Positions 17,913 to 30,300 of a stretch of DNA of 64,000 bases are shown here, in pieces. Position 1 is the stretch's first letter. The number at the start of each line of letters is the position of its first letter. The stretch comes from Lamellibrachia satsuma (lineage: Eukaryota; Annelida; Polychaeta; Sabellida; Siboglinidae). Location of the stretch: positions 457,501 through 521,500 of the forward strand of contig BSQZ01000106.1 of assembly GCA_033239005.1 (NCBI GenBank), written 5' to 3'. The translations under genes were made by a program, and so were the position numbers. The notes below the pieces were generated by a model that was given only the letters and a program-made list of their open reading frames with translations, had not been told where the DNA came from and searched no databases.

Positions 17913-18654
17913 CATATATGCCTACATTGGAACTAGTGTCAATGAACAGACTGAAGTATTAGCAGCCGGCTAATAGTAACCCTTCTGTAAATAACAACAA
18001 CACATCCCCCCGCCGGTTCGTAAGTGTTGACAATAATTTACGTGACTTTCATCTAATTGTATATTTCCTCCCTAAAACACAGTCCACATCTCCGGGAAAA
18101 TCGAACTTAGGAAGCACATCTAAATCTGAAGAGAATATTTCGTTATCAATATCTACGTAAACATTCGATATTTAAAAAACCTTCTATTTTGTCTCCTCTT
18201 AATCGTCTTGTCTCTAGTGTTGTAATATGTTATAAAATGAACGATGCCAAGAACAATCATCATCGAGTGATTCGTTACTCATGACGTTATATACACCAAA
18301 CAGCCCTGTCTATGGCTGGCATATGCGAATTGTTTATTTTAAGTTTTCCTTATCTAGAGGTCAGACAACTGTAGAGAATTGCACTGGTGGCCATGTTAAC
18401 GTTTTGTCTGGTTATAAGAAAACGTGAATATCAAACATTCTGAAAAAATTTCACAGTAACTGCTATCATCTCATTGACATGCTGACCAATTTTTTTTCAA
18501 AATCACATATACCTCCAGCTCTTTTAAAACGCCCTGACGTGCGATGCCCATCAATTTTTATAAAAATAGCCATGTATTCATGCCCCACGTGGCTCATAGT
18601 AGAACAATTTCCACAAATCCCTCCGCCTGTTAAACTCTAAAAAAAGCACTTTAT

Positions 18655-18790
18655 TGAGACCACTGACCTCCTGTGTGGGATATTTTACTTCCCGTGGCAT
18701 AGACATGCGCACCAGGCAGAAACCAGTGGACAACGGCTTTCAGTGTCTCTTTCGAAAGACACAGGCATCTGCGACTGGGCGCAGTGGAGT
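18655..18790 (-). mobile_element. SINE 3' fragment
   Basis: Shares TGACCTCCTGTGT, GGCATAGACA and GCTTTCAGTGTCTCT-type text with the 3' body of the SINE at 3,412. The tRNA head is missing. Confidence 0.6.
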
Positions 18791-18939
18791 CAATCACTCG
18801 CGACTAATTAGTTGGTTGACATGAAACAATGGTAGTCGGCCGTGGCTTCCAAGTGACTGGCGTTGAAACGCGGATACATGTGGCTTGATGTTGAGACGAC
18901 GATTCAAAGAAGTGCGGAAGAACGGTGAAGAATTGCGGC

Positions 18940-19330
18940 AATCAATTTGCTAACTATGGGTTAATGCCTCGATGACCCGGTCGTCAATAATTCAAAGGGA
19001 TTGCAAATTAATTCCTAATTAGAAACTATCAGCGGCACACTTGACGAAATTAGAAAATTACCGCCACCGTTTCCGGCCAATTAGAGCGCCGGATTCCAGT
19101 TGCTTCGGGGCCGTCATTAAACTGTCAAAATCACAGTCTAAGTCGAAAGGGAAATGGCTGCAACTTGTCATGTCATGTTCGCCTCGTCAACGACTAATTG
19201 AAGAAATCGGCCGGCAGCCAATGTGGCCTTTGCCCGGAGAGGCTAACATCACTGGAAAACAGATCGGCGAACCGTGGTGTAACATGCGCAAAAAGCGAAC
19301 ACTTCCAACGAGGCGTTAAGCTCTTTATTT
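18940..19330. promoter_or_regulatory. Candidate non-coding regulatory stretch
   Basis: Unique and GC-moderate, with clustered homeodomain-type sites (AAATTAATTCCTAATTAG at about 19,006, CCAATTAGAGC at about 19,078, GACTAATTGAAG at about 19,191). Short overlapping ORFs on both strands have no recognisable protein content. Regulatory function is inference only. Confidence 0.2.
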
Positions 19331-19775
19331 TCGCTCGTATGAATTTGACCAGAACCGTTGATTCGGGTGTCGTGAAACATTTGGCAATAAGGAGAATTTT
19401 TCCTTCAGAAACTTGCATCAGTGTATGTGCTGCTTCTACTTTAGTACGCCGTGGACGAAGGAAGTAAGAGGCGACAGCGTCACTGTGAACAACACATGAT
19501 CTCATGTCCCACATCGTCCTACATTATCCGTCCTACAATATCGTTATCTCAACTGCATCTAAGGACAAACAATTAAATTACCTTTATAATTGTTTTGGCA
19601 TTCATTTGAAGAGGCGCCTAGTGGTAACAATCGGGACTATACGAAATTGCCCACGCACATTAGAACCCGCGTGTAGGAAATGTATGCAGAACTCCAACTT
19701 TCACTAAATTCGATCGATCGTAGATTTATCTAAATCAGCCTGCTATGACATGTAGCATACCAATTCTTTTAACAA

Positions 19776-20160
19776 TAAAAATACAATTTTGTTTTATTAA
19801 ACCGACTAAAGATATTACTTAAACTATTCACACACTATATATTAGGACATCAACGAACCGGATTCGCGATAGGATAAATCAGTTGAGGATGTAGTTTTCA
19901 GTAGGTTTAATAAAGAAGTGCGTATTAAAAAAAAATCATCAAAGGAATCGACTTTGATCGTTAGATCGGGTAACTTGCAAAACTGTGAGTAGGCGGAGCA
20001 ACTTTCGCCTTTTTACTGATTGTTTATAACGGACCCGGACGAAAATGATTTATTAGTTTATCCGATGATTTCATCAAAACTAAATAACACATTTGCATAA
20101 ACGAGCTAACACATTTTAGTCGTTACTCGGTAAGATATATTTTCCAGAATGAAATATCGC
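19776..20160. mobile_element. Family A TIR repeat, rearranged copy
   Basis: Bases 19,776-19,895 match the right end of the copy at 116-529, and 19,905-20,160 match the right part of the 14,862 element, so two segments are fused. Confidence 0.6.
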
Positions 20161-21930
20161 ATTGAATGTTATAAATGGAAATGAAAACCGAACCCGATTG
20201 AAAAATAAAATTAATTCAAAACAAGCTTTTAAAAATTGTCACGCGACAAGATCGAATTTATGTAGCACATATTCGTTAAACAATGAACCAATGTTGTTAA
20301 CAACACAGGACATGTACAATCTTGAAATGGCAAAGTTGATGCAATACCTGTCCAGTGAACTTTTACTACTTAGTTAATAGCAACACGTTTGTTTATGTTC
20401 GTCGAATATATAAATATAGCAAGCTACTACAATAGTAACAACGAATTATACATTTCAAAAATGTAAAAAGTCATGGTGCAGTAATGATAACAGTATTAGG
20501 ATGTAAACTAAATACGTTGCCAATATGTATACTCAGCGAACATGGGACAAGATGATGAATGGGACAAGTTGAAAATCGCGGAATAGTGTTTAAACATGAA
20601 ACGGGTGGCAGCCCCATGCAATTGTCCAGTGACGTACACGCACGTGCTGTTTTATTGCGCAGTGATCACTTGCAAAATAAAGCATTTGCAATTTTACACA
20701 AACTGAATGTGGTAAAAATAAAATTGCTATAAATGTTTTATTAAAGCAAATAACACCTTGTAGTACACGTCTATAATTATGTAAAATTCTAGGAATATCC
20801 ACCATTTAAGTGACATATATAAATAACAATAAATTTGACGCGTGCATTAGCCATTACATAGGACTACAGGTACAATTCGCCCTATCAGGACAACTTACCG
20901 CCAAACGCCGAATATCCCACCGAATGATAATTTTAATAAAATAAACAGTTAGACACTGAACAGATTCCCGCAACTATTGTGTCGTGCGCCTAAACAGTTG
21001 CGTATATGTGACTATGTCAACGCGTGTTCAGTCACATTTGAAACTATTCAAACGTCAGATCAACCGATTTTTGTTTTATTATGCGTTGTGATTTCTGTTT
21101 AATATCAGAAAGCGTTATTGTTCGTACGGTGGATGTGTTCTTTGGCAAAGAACACATCCAAAGACTTTGCTGACACGATATCAAGAATTCGTTTAAACTT
21201 GTAGTTGTCGGGGATACATCAATGCTCTGACTGTAAACAGGTTATTTCGGGTATAACCTATATTCTGTTTTATTACATTGTTTAAAGTGGGTGCGAAACC
21301 TTCGTACAAACTGAAAAAGTGTCCTCTAATTTGACGATGAGCTAGCTTAAGAGTCAATTTCATTGGTTACCCAGATTCCAGGTAGCCAACTATATTCGTA
21401 CCATTGAAAAGTACTGTGTGATTCCAGGCTCTGGTGTGTGAGACAAACGGTGGCGCCACATTACGGAACCTGGGTAATCAGGGCAAATCGCAAAACAGAC
21501 GAATGCATGACGCACTTCCGGTTTTCTGAAACGACTTAAAATGACGGAAGAACGCAAACGGTATTTTTCCTTGCTTATTTATCTTATGTATACAGTACTA
21601 CACACGCAATCGGTGATACCTATTTGAAAGGTTTTTATTGTTATGCGTGACCAGCACACGTAGCTATTACATCTTACACTTAATTCGAGGACCTATTTTT
21701 ATTTTATTTTTCACAGAATCACTACTTCGTTGCCTGTCGTCTGCTTCGTTTCTTCTGACGTTACCCCTACTCCGGTACACTTCCGTTACTAAGACCCGAT
21801 GAGGGAGTTTGCGTTGGTCGAATCCGAAACACATTACATCCGTCTACATCCTTAACAACGAACGAGAGCAGCCGTGTAGCGTATGTAAAACAATCATTAT
21901 AAATTTAGTAGTTGGATGAGTTTTCTAAAC
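20160..21930. other. No gene seen
   Basis: Unremarkable AT-rich sequence. A perfect hairpin (arms TGGATGTGTTCTTT, 3-nt loop) is at 21,130-21,160. Confidence 0.4.
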
Positions 21931-21933
21931 AAC

Positions 21934-22090
21934 TTCTAAGTCTAAGACTAAGCCTAAACTAAGGCTAAGCCTAAGGCTAAGGCTAAGCCTAAGGCCAACT
22001 AAGGCTAAGGCTAAGGCTAAAACCAAAATCCAAACCAAGGCAAAGCCAAAACCAAAAGTCAAAGACAAAGTCTAGTAGCAAAACTGGCAT
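21934..22090. repeat. Degenerate (CTAAGG)n hexamer tract
   Basis: AAGGCTAAGCCTAAGG-type hexamers decaying into CCAAAACCAAAG. It leads into a larger imperfect direct duplication. Confidence 0.8.
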
Positions 22091-22650
22091 ATATGAGACA
22101 AACGTTTGAAGGAAATTATCTCAGTTCAGTGACATTGGCTCATTGTCACTGTTATGCGCCTGTAAAAGGCCTCTGTCCTATGTCTATGATTTTTTTTGGC
22201 ATTGCCGTTGCCGTTGGCATTGCATTGGCGCTACTATCTTGACATGGCATGGCCATGCCATGGGGTGTACATTTTTATTTGGTCAATGAAAAACAGCTAA
22301 CGGTGGCAAGGCCATGGGCTAACGAAGAAGGCACAAAGGCTTTTTTTACATTGGCCTAATCAGATTTTGTTAACACTATCAGGTAAAACTTGTAAAGGGC
22401 CAATTATATTTTCATTGGCTCTAGACATGGCAAAGCCAAAACCAAAAGTAGTCCACAAATGAGACAAGCGTATCACTAGACCATGCGCCTGTAAAAGGCC
22501 TCCAAATTTTTTTGGCACCGTTGCCGTTGGCAGCTTGGCGCTAACTATGGGCCAATGAATTTTTATTTGTAGAAAAACAGCACATTGGCACAAAGGCTTA
22601 CATTGGCCAAATTTTGTTAACAGGTTTTACCAATTATATTTTCATTGCTA
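22040..22650. repeat. Imperfect direct duplication
   Basis: The order CAAAGCCAAAACCAAAAGT, GAGACAA, ATGCGCCTGTAAAAGGCCTC, GTTGCCGTTGGCA, GGCACAAAGGCTT, ATTTTGTTAACA, CCAATTATATTTTCATTG occurs twice, at 22,040-22,430 and 22,432-22,650. The second copy has internal deletions. Confidence 0.8.
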
Positions 22651-23092
22651 ATATATACAAATTATCATCTCCAAAACAGCTATCCTTGGTATTACATTGC
22701 CCTAATTCATATCCTTGGTATTCATAATTCGTTAGACGTGGTATTGCATTTCTTCCAAAAGTGACGTAGTTAATGTAATATAACCAAATTTTTAAAATGT
22801 TGATTCTCTGCTATGTTATATCAATATTACTGCCATCCGTGACTGGAATGATATCCATACGCAATGCCAGTGCATTGAAAATTTAGGGTTATTGTGATTT
22901 GTATACAGGAGCAGCAAAAGTGTTATCGTTTTGAATCCCTTTAAATATGTACATGCATATATGCATGCATGGCACATGACCGGGTCAGGTTGGAACACAG
23001 GGTTTGTTAAAAACATCAGATAAAACTTTAAAATTTATGAAACTATTCAATATCCTGTAAAACAATTTTGTATTCTTCCGGCAGGTTTTGTG

Positions 23093-23472
23093 ATGTCCAG
23101 GTCAGCCTCAGGTCGATACTCCAGATATGCCCAGGATGATTCGTCTGGTCCCTTCCATTGGACCAAAAACCCCGGGTACAAGGGATTTGAGGGTTGTCTG
23201 CAGTTAGCCCATGGAGAAGGCCCTGGGGTTGATTCCTCGACGATAGATGGAGTTGACAAGTATGGCATTAACAAGTATTACCTGCCATTCATGTGGAAGC
23301 ATGATACGGAGAGGGATGACGGAAGGTTGGATGAGGAGAGGAGGGAAAGTGGGAGATCAGAGGAGGCACTGGAGGAAAAAATAGCCACTGATTTCATAAA
23401 CGAGAACTGGGATGCTGACATTGAACGCAAGCAGAAGGAAGTAGCTTTGAAGCCAAGATTGTCACAAGAGAG
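23093..23472 (+). CDS. Provisional first coding exon of the MARCH gene
   Basis: Open from ATG at 23,093 to a donor GAG|AG|GTAATA, preceded by an acceptor-like TTCCGGCAG at 23,084. It ends in phase 2, and the RING exon at 28,029 begins with a single base (T) that completes a Ser codon before FEGPICRIC. The encoded 126 residues are charged and not recognisable, for example an Arg/Glu-rich stretch around residue 80. The long intron (4.5 kb) and weak donor leave doubt. A chromodomain-like minus frame overlaps it (see rejected). Confidence 0.45.
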
Positions 23473-24037
23473 GTAATAGAATACCTCTTACTGCTATCAT
23501 CATACCACAGTTGAAGGTCCCTCCTCAATTCGATTGTTTCACTCATCTCGTTTTTCAGACTCACTTTGTAATAAATCGAACCAGTCTATTATTTGTTATT
23601 CAGGTTCATCGTCTTCATTAAAGTCTTTGGTGTAAGTTAAAGAGTATGAAAGGCATTACTGTTGCATATAACAAGTTTTAGAATTTTACACAACTTGTCA
23701 CCCCGTTGTAGTGCAAGTTATATGTTCACTACAAATTATGTAAAATCTTTTAACGAACGCATTCGTTCGTCAATACTTAATACTTTTATGCCGTTTAGAA
23801 AAGTTCGATAGTCTACTTTTTGTGAATTATTTTAAAACGTATTTATTACATAAGTCCAATGATTAAATATTGGATTGATCAATTGTATACTTTTAATGCA
23901 TGATATATATATGTGTATATTTTATATTCTTAACTTGTTTTACATGTACTTTTACTGCACCACATGTGTGTATATTTATATATATTTTTTTCTTTCTGCA
24001 TGTACTTTTAATGCACAACATATTTTTATTTGTATTT

Positions 24038-24102
<65 letters not shown>

Positions 24103-24227
24103 AAATATCTAAATGTACACACATATGTCAGTGCAGTAAAAGTACATGTAAAACAAGTTAGAATAAAATAGATATAATATATATATATAAATATATGTTT
24201 AAAAATATTTTTACTTGTATTGTATGA

Positions 24228-24292
<65 letters not shown>

Positions 24293-24351
24293 AAAGTACA
24301 TGTAGAAAGAAATATACACACATGTTGTGCAGTAAAACTACATGTACAAAA

Positions 24352-24390
<39 letters not shown>

Positions 24391-27300
24391 TACAATATAA
24401 GTAAAACTATGTTGTGCATTAAAAGTACATGTAGAAAGAAAAAAATATAGACACACATGTTGTACAGTAAAAGTACATGTAAAACAAGTTAAGAAAACAT
24501 TTGCAAAAAATGGGTAAAAGTTGTCCGGCTTTATATACTGTAACATAAAACCATTAACATTTTTGCAAATTACCCAATCTAATGATCAAAGTCAATTCTT
24601 TTGATAATTTAAAAAAATTAAACATGCACTCTGTTATTAAATCAACTGTGCATATTTGTAGTGTGTAAATTGTTTACGTAACATCTGTAGTCGATTTAAT
24701 AAAAAATGTATATTTTTGTTCAAATTATCGAAAGGATTGATTTTAGTCGTTAGATCTGGTAAGGATCAAAATAATGGATATCCAAAATAGTAAACACTGT
24801 GGGTCAATGCTGATCATGGGCGTCACCTCCATCCTCTCGCCTATCACATGACAAAGTGACGAAATTTCACCAACAAAGGAAATCATGATTTTTCAGAATT
24901 TTGATTTTCACTTCAGTTAATGCTTGATCAAACATTAACTGATTCAATCATTTGTCTGATGATTTCACAAAAACTACATACAGAAGTTGCACAAACGAGC
25001 TAGCATGTTACAGTGGATACTAGGTAGGTTTGTTTTTTGCAAAGTTAATTTGAAATGAGACTAGCAAAAAAATCAAATTGATTAAGCACCTTTAAATATT
25101 AACACACTACAAATGTGAACATCAAAGAACCTGATTTGCAATTGGCTAAATCAAGTTCTCCAATGCTCTTCACATGGGCAGTTCCACATTCAGGTAAACC
25201 ATGTCATTTTGATAAACTGGGTCAAATGGGGCAAGTGTGATGTCATTTGAAAGATAATATTCCATAGTTTCAGATATCACATTAATCCATTTTCAACAGA
25301 TGTTATGTAATCATTTATAATGCAACTAATGACATGACAATGATAACGAAAAAATATTAAAAAAAAATTCCATTAAAACATTTTTCACTATATCTGCTTT
25401 AATTTATAAGTAGGCTTATTCATTTTTATGGAGTTTAATCCCAGACATATACTTAGTTAATTTACATGATATAAAAATTTTAGGTATATTTTAAACTGAC
25501 TTTTAATTAAATTAGTAATGAGTATGTTACTCATGTACGTCCGACACCAAAAAAGTTATATTTTTAAACCTCCACAGATGTTGGATGGTTGCAAGATTTT
25601 ATTAACCGAGATATAATGTTAATTTTATTTGTTTGAACAAACAAATTAAAAATTTTGATTTATGCAATAATTAACCACCAGTTGTGGTGTCGGACATACG
25701 TAAAAAATGTACATCCGACACCCTATACGTCCAACACCATACACCGTGCTGATTGGATTCAACTTTTTAATATATAAAATATAAGTCTTTATGTAATTTC
25801 TATGATGTTAATAAACATTATCATTGTCACAGCCATTCTTAATCTTTATAATTGGATTAGTGCGGATTGTCATATTATGCCCAAGCCATACTCTACTGCC
25901 TATGCCTGGACAAGTAGTAGAATCACTGAGACTGAGAGCCATGCCATTGTCTCGGGTGAATTACAGCACACCAAGCTTAATGTGTTCATGGATACACTCT
26001 TCATGCATTTGAAGGCTAAGTATCCAAGTTTATATCAAGACCGTGACTTTGGCATTCTCAGATGGAGTTCTTAAACAGATTTCTATTCTCAAACCTCCAC
26101 CTGTGGGAAGAAGAGAATGCCATGACTGGAATTTTTCAGCAACATCGCATGACAAGGGCATTGTTGATGGAATTGGTGGAATGGTCATGTGAGCAGTTTG
26201 GTGCTATGTTCGAAGTGGAAAAGGCTGACGAATCTTTGAATGATAGAATTGATACGATTACTTGATACCATTGCTACATAGAAATTGTGGATGCACGACA
26301 GAAGTGCATCAGGAAATCAAAGTCAATATAGGTGACAGGGTTGTTGTGAAGTTTGAAGGGGCAGTTTTTCCATGGTGAGGTCACAATTTTTTTTTACATG
26401 ACAAGTGGAGCAATCAAGGTGAATGTTGATTGATGCACCAACTGTTGTTGGCAGTCCTGGTAGTTTGTTCTGATGCATTTTATCTAAGGTCTTATCTGTC
26501 ATTGTCTGGACAGAAGACAGCATCAATATTTTGGATTTTAAATGTCAGCATTTGTACAGAAGATTCAGTCTAAGTTCAAAAGTGTGTTTTGTTATTGTAA
26601 CTACCTTATTTAGAAAATATAAGCATCATTTTATCTAATTGTTATGTTTCATTTCACATGGATACGTCTGACACCAGACAAATTATTTTCTTTTTCTTCA
26701 GTGTATCACAGACACAACATTTTATTGGATGTAGCAAAGAGATAAACTCCTGCCGTATCAGCATATAACATAACATTTCCAATATACCCTCACACATCAC
26801 AGAGATTTGTACATCACCTTACTCAGGTGGAAAATTCAGGTTTGTATGAGTACGTCCGATACCATGCATGTTTTTCATTGTATGTCTAGAATGACTAGGA
26901 TGAAAGGAAGTTTATATATGATAATGTCAAAGTTGGTTCCTATAGTATATGGTAGTAAAAAGTTGTGGTACTGTCTATCCCAGCATGCAGTGCATGGCTA
27001 GTGTCCGAAATGTACGTCCGACACCATAGAGCTGCCCACATATAAACATTTATTGAGACTGTAAACACATTTTGGATGTACGCAGGCTACAACGTACACA
27101 TTAGAAACTTTATCCACTGCCACCGGTGTACCAAACATTATTAAGTCTGCCTGCTCCAGACCTCACAGGCCCTACTATACCAAATGCTGTTTTTGGCATT
27201 TTATCAAACGCACATGAAGATTAAATACAAATACAGGCTTCTGGAAAAAGCAAATGCAAATATGCTAAATCAGCTGACATTTAATTAAAAATACATATTT

Positions 27301-30300
27301 AACTCAAACTATGCAACTTATGTGATAATTCAGTCATAGTATTAGGGCTAAAATCAAGAATATAACGGCAGTGGTTTACTCGGAATGTGTTATAAAAGTT
27401 GGAGGTTCCGGTTGACTGAAGGCTGACATGTAAACTGGCGTGATCGATAAGTGGCAGTGCATGCACAGTTCTATGAAAATTAAGTGAGGCCAGCATACAC
27501 AGAACCAGTGCAGTCTCAAACAAACGTTCTGTTTTGACAGAAAAAGGACTAGTTTAGTAAACAAAGACCAACATATTTGGCAAGCATAGAAATATGTGTA
27601 TACAAATATATTTTCCTTTGGCGAGTGAATATTGCCAGACTATGAAACTCGTGACATAGGGTTATCTAACAGTATGTTATCTAACAGTACGGCGCTGCCC
27701 ATGAAATTAAGATGCTGTGTGTTCAACAAGGTTTTCCTGGCATGATATCCTTAATTGCAGTTGCAAATGATTATGTTTTAGTAACTCGTATAGGTGCATA
27801 GGCCCAAAACCTTGACTTTTGTTTCCATTTTGTTTTCCATTTAAGTAGGGTGGTACCCATGATAGCAACATTTACTGTCTTGGTAGGAGTTTCCCTGACC
27901 TTATAATAAATTTTATGTGATTTTGTTCATATATGAAATGATAGATCAAAATAATAGTCTTAGTTTGATCCTGGCTGGAACGTAGCCAGTGACAGTCCAG
28001 TTCTCACAATTCTTCCTCTGTGTGACAGTTTTGAAGGACCCATCTGCCGTATATGTCATGAGGGGAGCGGCAAGGAGCAGCTCATCTCTCCGTGTCGCTG
28101 CATGGGATCCATGGGAATGGTGCACCGAACATGTGTTGAACGTTGGCTTGGCTCGTCCAACAGCAACAAGTGTGAGATTTGTCAGTACCAGTATCAGACG
28201 GAGCAGCACCCGAGACCCTTCATTGACGTACGTACCATGCACCCCATAATATCCCACATCTCATGAGCTTTCTCTTTTTCTGTGCCCAAAATCTGGAACG
28301 AACTCCCCATCACTATAAAGGGAATGTAGAACGATTTGCATTGGCTAACTACTTATATGGCGTTTTGTATAATTAACGTCATGTTTTAAGTTTCATTGCT
28401 ATGTACACTATATTTACCACTATAAAACTGTTGGACTCCTGATACATCAATGGCTTCCTTGTCCACTTTCCTTCTGGGCCTTTCGCTTTGGATGGCAATC
28501 TTGTTAAAATCTTGTTAAACATAACACTGTGTATCTGCAGTGGCTGAAACATCCAGCAAGACAGAGCGACAGACGCAACCTCATTGGCGACTGTATCTGC
28601 TTCTTTGTGCTAATGCCCCTGGCCAGTGTCAGCTGCTGGCTGTGCATCAATGGGTCGATCCACTTCGCACAACACCTGAAGACACGCTGGGAGTCTGTTG
28701 GTCTTCTTGTTCTCTCCATCTTCTTGCTCTTTACCTTCAGCTCCTGGTGTGTGGTGAGTAGCTACCTAAGACTCCCTAATCAGGTAGTTTAGCCCGTTGC
28801 AGGTTCATTGATGTCTCAAATCTGTGGAGCATGAATATTGTGTACTTTTAGTAAAATAATTTAGTAAAATTGACTTTGATTGTTAGATCGGTTAACTGCA
28901 AATAACCTTATGTTATATTATATAGGGACAGATAATTTTTTTTTCATAGAATTTCGACTGAAACTGGATTTTACTGAAACCGGTACCAGCATCATGTGTG
29001 TCACTGCCGTCTGTCCTAGGTAATCATAAGGTATCACCACTGTGTGTGTCGCTGCCGTCTGTCCTAGGTGGTCATAAGGTATCACCACTGTGTGTCGCTG
29101 CCGTCTGTCCTAGGTGGTCATAAGGTATCACCACTGTGTTTCGCTGCCGTCTGTCCCAGGTGGCCATAAGGTATCACCACTGTGTGTCGCTGCCGTCTGT
29201 CCTAGGTGGCCATAAGGTATCACCACTGTGTGTCGCTGCCGTCTGTCCTAGGTGGTCATAAGGTGTCACCACTGTGTGTCGCTGCCGTCTGTCCTAGGTG
29301 GTCATAAGGTATCACCACTGTGTGTCGCTGCCGTCTGTCCTAGGTGGTCATAAGGTATCGCCACTGTGTGTGTGTCGCTACCGTCTGTCCTAGGTGGTCA
29401 TAAGGTATCGCCACTGTGTGTGTCACTGCCGTCTGTCCTAGGTGGTCATAAGTTATCACCACTGTGTGTGTCACTGCTGTCTGTTCTAGGTGGCCATAAA
29501 GTACCACCACTGTGTTTATCACTACCGTCTGTTCTAGGTGGCCATAAAGTACCATGACTGTGTTTATCACTGCCGTCTGTTCTAGGTGGCCATAAAGTAC
29601 CACCACTGTGTTTATCACTGCTGTCAGTTCTAGGTGGCCATAAAGTACCACCACTGTGTTTATCACTGCTGTCTGTTCTAGGTGGCCATAAAGTACCATG
29701 ACTGTGTTTATCACTGCCGTCTGTTCTAGGTGGCCATAAAGTACCACCACTGTGTTTATCACTGCTGTCAGTTCTAGGTGGCCATAAAGTACCACCACTG
29801 TGTTTATCACTGCCGTCTGTTCTAGGTGGCCATAAAGTACCATGACTGTGTTTATCACTGCCGTCTGTTCTAGGTGGCCATAAAGTACCACCACTGTGTT
29901 TATCACTGCTGTCAGTTCTAGGTGGCCATAAAGTACCACCACTGTGTTTATCACTGCTGTCTGTTCTAGGTGGCCATAAAGTACCATGACTGTGTTTATC
30001 ACTGCCGTCTGTTCTAGGTGGCCATAAAGTACCACCACTGTGTTTATCACTGCTGTCAGTTCTAGGTGGCCATAAAGTACCACCACTGTGTTTATCACTG
30101 CCGTCTGTTCTAGGTGGCCATAAAGTACCACGACTGTGTTTATCACTGGTGTCTGTTCTAGGTGGCCATAAAGTACCATGACTGTGTTTATCACTGCTGT
30201 CAGTTCTAGGTGGCCATAAAGTACCACGACTGTGTTTATCACTGCCGTCTGTTCTAGGTGGCCATAAAGTACCACGACTGTGTTTATCACTGGTGTCTGT

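Noticed and set aside
23047..23274. Minus-strand frame with chromodomain-like text ([18 protein letters not shown])
   Set aside because: LVQWKG...SW does recall a chromodomain, as in Ty3/gypsy integrases, but the frame is closed by an upstream TAA, has no neighbouring integrase or chromo sequence, and overlaps the better supported plus-strand exon. Kept only as a caution on that exon.
25802..26265. Two short adjacent ORFs ([19 protein letters not shown] and [18 protein letters not shown])
   Set aside because: They look somewhat protein-like but have no recognisable domain or splice partners. Noted as possible remnants inside a DNA element, not annotated as genes.
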